DNA of 58,049 nucleotides from Chloromonas sp. AAM2. Its lineage: Eukaryota; Chlorophyta; Chlorophyceae; Chlamydomonadales; Chlamydomonadaceae. The stretch is taken from the NCBI GenBank assembly GCA_004335635.1, contig QAXH01005217.1, positions 12,648 to 70,696 on the forward strand. Direction: 5' to 3'. Positions within the stretch are counted from its first letter, which is position 1, and each line of letters opens with the position of its first letter. The position numbers and the translations under genes were made by a program. The notes beneath the pieces were generated by a model, which was not told where the DNA came from, did not search any database, and was given only the letters and a program-made list of their open reading frames with translations. Of this stretch, positions 57,848 to 58,049 are shown in pieces.

Positions 57848-58049
57848 TTAGTGAGGCCATTGGAACCAGTGTTGTGCTGTGGTAATTGGCTCAGTACTGG
57901 CAGTGAAACCTGTTCTACAAACGTTCCACTGTGTTCAGTGATTTTGTGATGTGTGCATCGCTACTGAGAGTAGTTTCTGTGGCCACTCCGGTGTGTGTGA
58001 CCTAGTCTGTGTGTTGTTAGTTCAACCGGAGGTGTGCGTTGTTAGTCCA

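Larger units (their letters stand above)
56563..58049. other. Right-edge intergenic region with dispersed repeats
   Basis: It holds the second copy of the 125-bp repeat (57055), copy C of the box-B-like repeat (57447) and a reverse copy of the dispersed motif (57827). The promoter of V-ATPase F should lie near 56563-56800. I recognise no further gene. Confidence 0.45.

Noticed and set aside
1..58049. CRISPR array, bacterial operon or prophage
   Set aside because: The tandem repeats lack spacers of regular unique sequence, and the genes have spliceosomal introns.
1..58049. Complete LTR retrotransposon or reverse transcriptase
   Set aside because: No long direct repeats with coding interior and no YxDD-type polymerase motif were seen in the open frames.

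Overview
The window is nuclear DNA from a eukaryote whose genes contain many introns. Most exons are 25-350 bp, splice sites are mostly GT-AG, microsatellites and minisatellites are abundant, and there are no operons. A two-domain WRKY factor points to the green lineage. A katanin p60-like-2 (KATNAL2) gene, a family usually associated with cilia and flagella, suggests a flagellate green alga rather than a land plant. The species cannot be told from the sequence. I joined exons by hand from splice signals and reading phase. Eight models were carried to a stop codon and all have lengths divisible by three; two of these, the regulator and the WRKY gene, have one uncertain end or junction each.

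Layout. 1-1758 (-): 5' part of a KATNAL2-like AAA ATPase, running off the left edge. 1974-5504 (+): a receiver-domain protein with a coiled coil, divergent from the previous gene. 5505-9421: no firm gene. 9422-12229 (-): a PI31/FP-domain protein ending in a predicted membrane anchor. 12564-19941 (+): an 11-exon GT92/DUF23-like glycosyltransferase, head to head with the PI31-like gene across 334 bp. 19942-23077: no firm gene. 23078-28842 (+): a group I WRKY transcription factor of about 800 residues. 28843-34035: repeats plus weak exon candidates. 34036-40159 (+): a nine-exon transporter of the triose-phosphate/nucleotide-sugar family. 41406-45722 (+): an eight-exon secretory sulfotransferase. 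45723-51499: gene-poor. 51500-54460 (-): a six-exon methyltransferase resembling METTL13/EEF1AKMT4. 55853-56562 (-): a complete four-exon V-ATPase subunit F. 56563-58049: dispersed repeats.

The glycosyltransferase, transporter and sulfotransferase are all on the + strand and all belong to secretory-pathway glycan families, but unrelated genes lie among them, so a shared pathway is only an inference.

The most unusual features are structural. A 20-bp minisatellite in the glycosyltransferase gene repeats the 5' splice site 13 times. A 43-bp array abuts the last 3' splice site of the sulfotransferase gene. A (GT)n run begins exactly at a donor in the transporter gene. Three GC-AG introns are needed by the models. 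The PI31-like protein appears tail-anchored. An intron carries a MITE with 25-bp inverted ends. Several short dispersed repeat families recur across the window. A short run of Ns at 15582-15598 is flanked by identical 58-bp copies, which looks like an assembly artefact.
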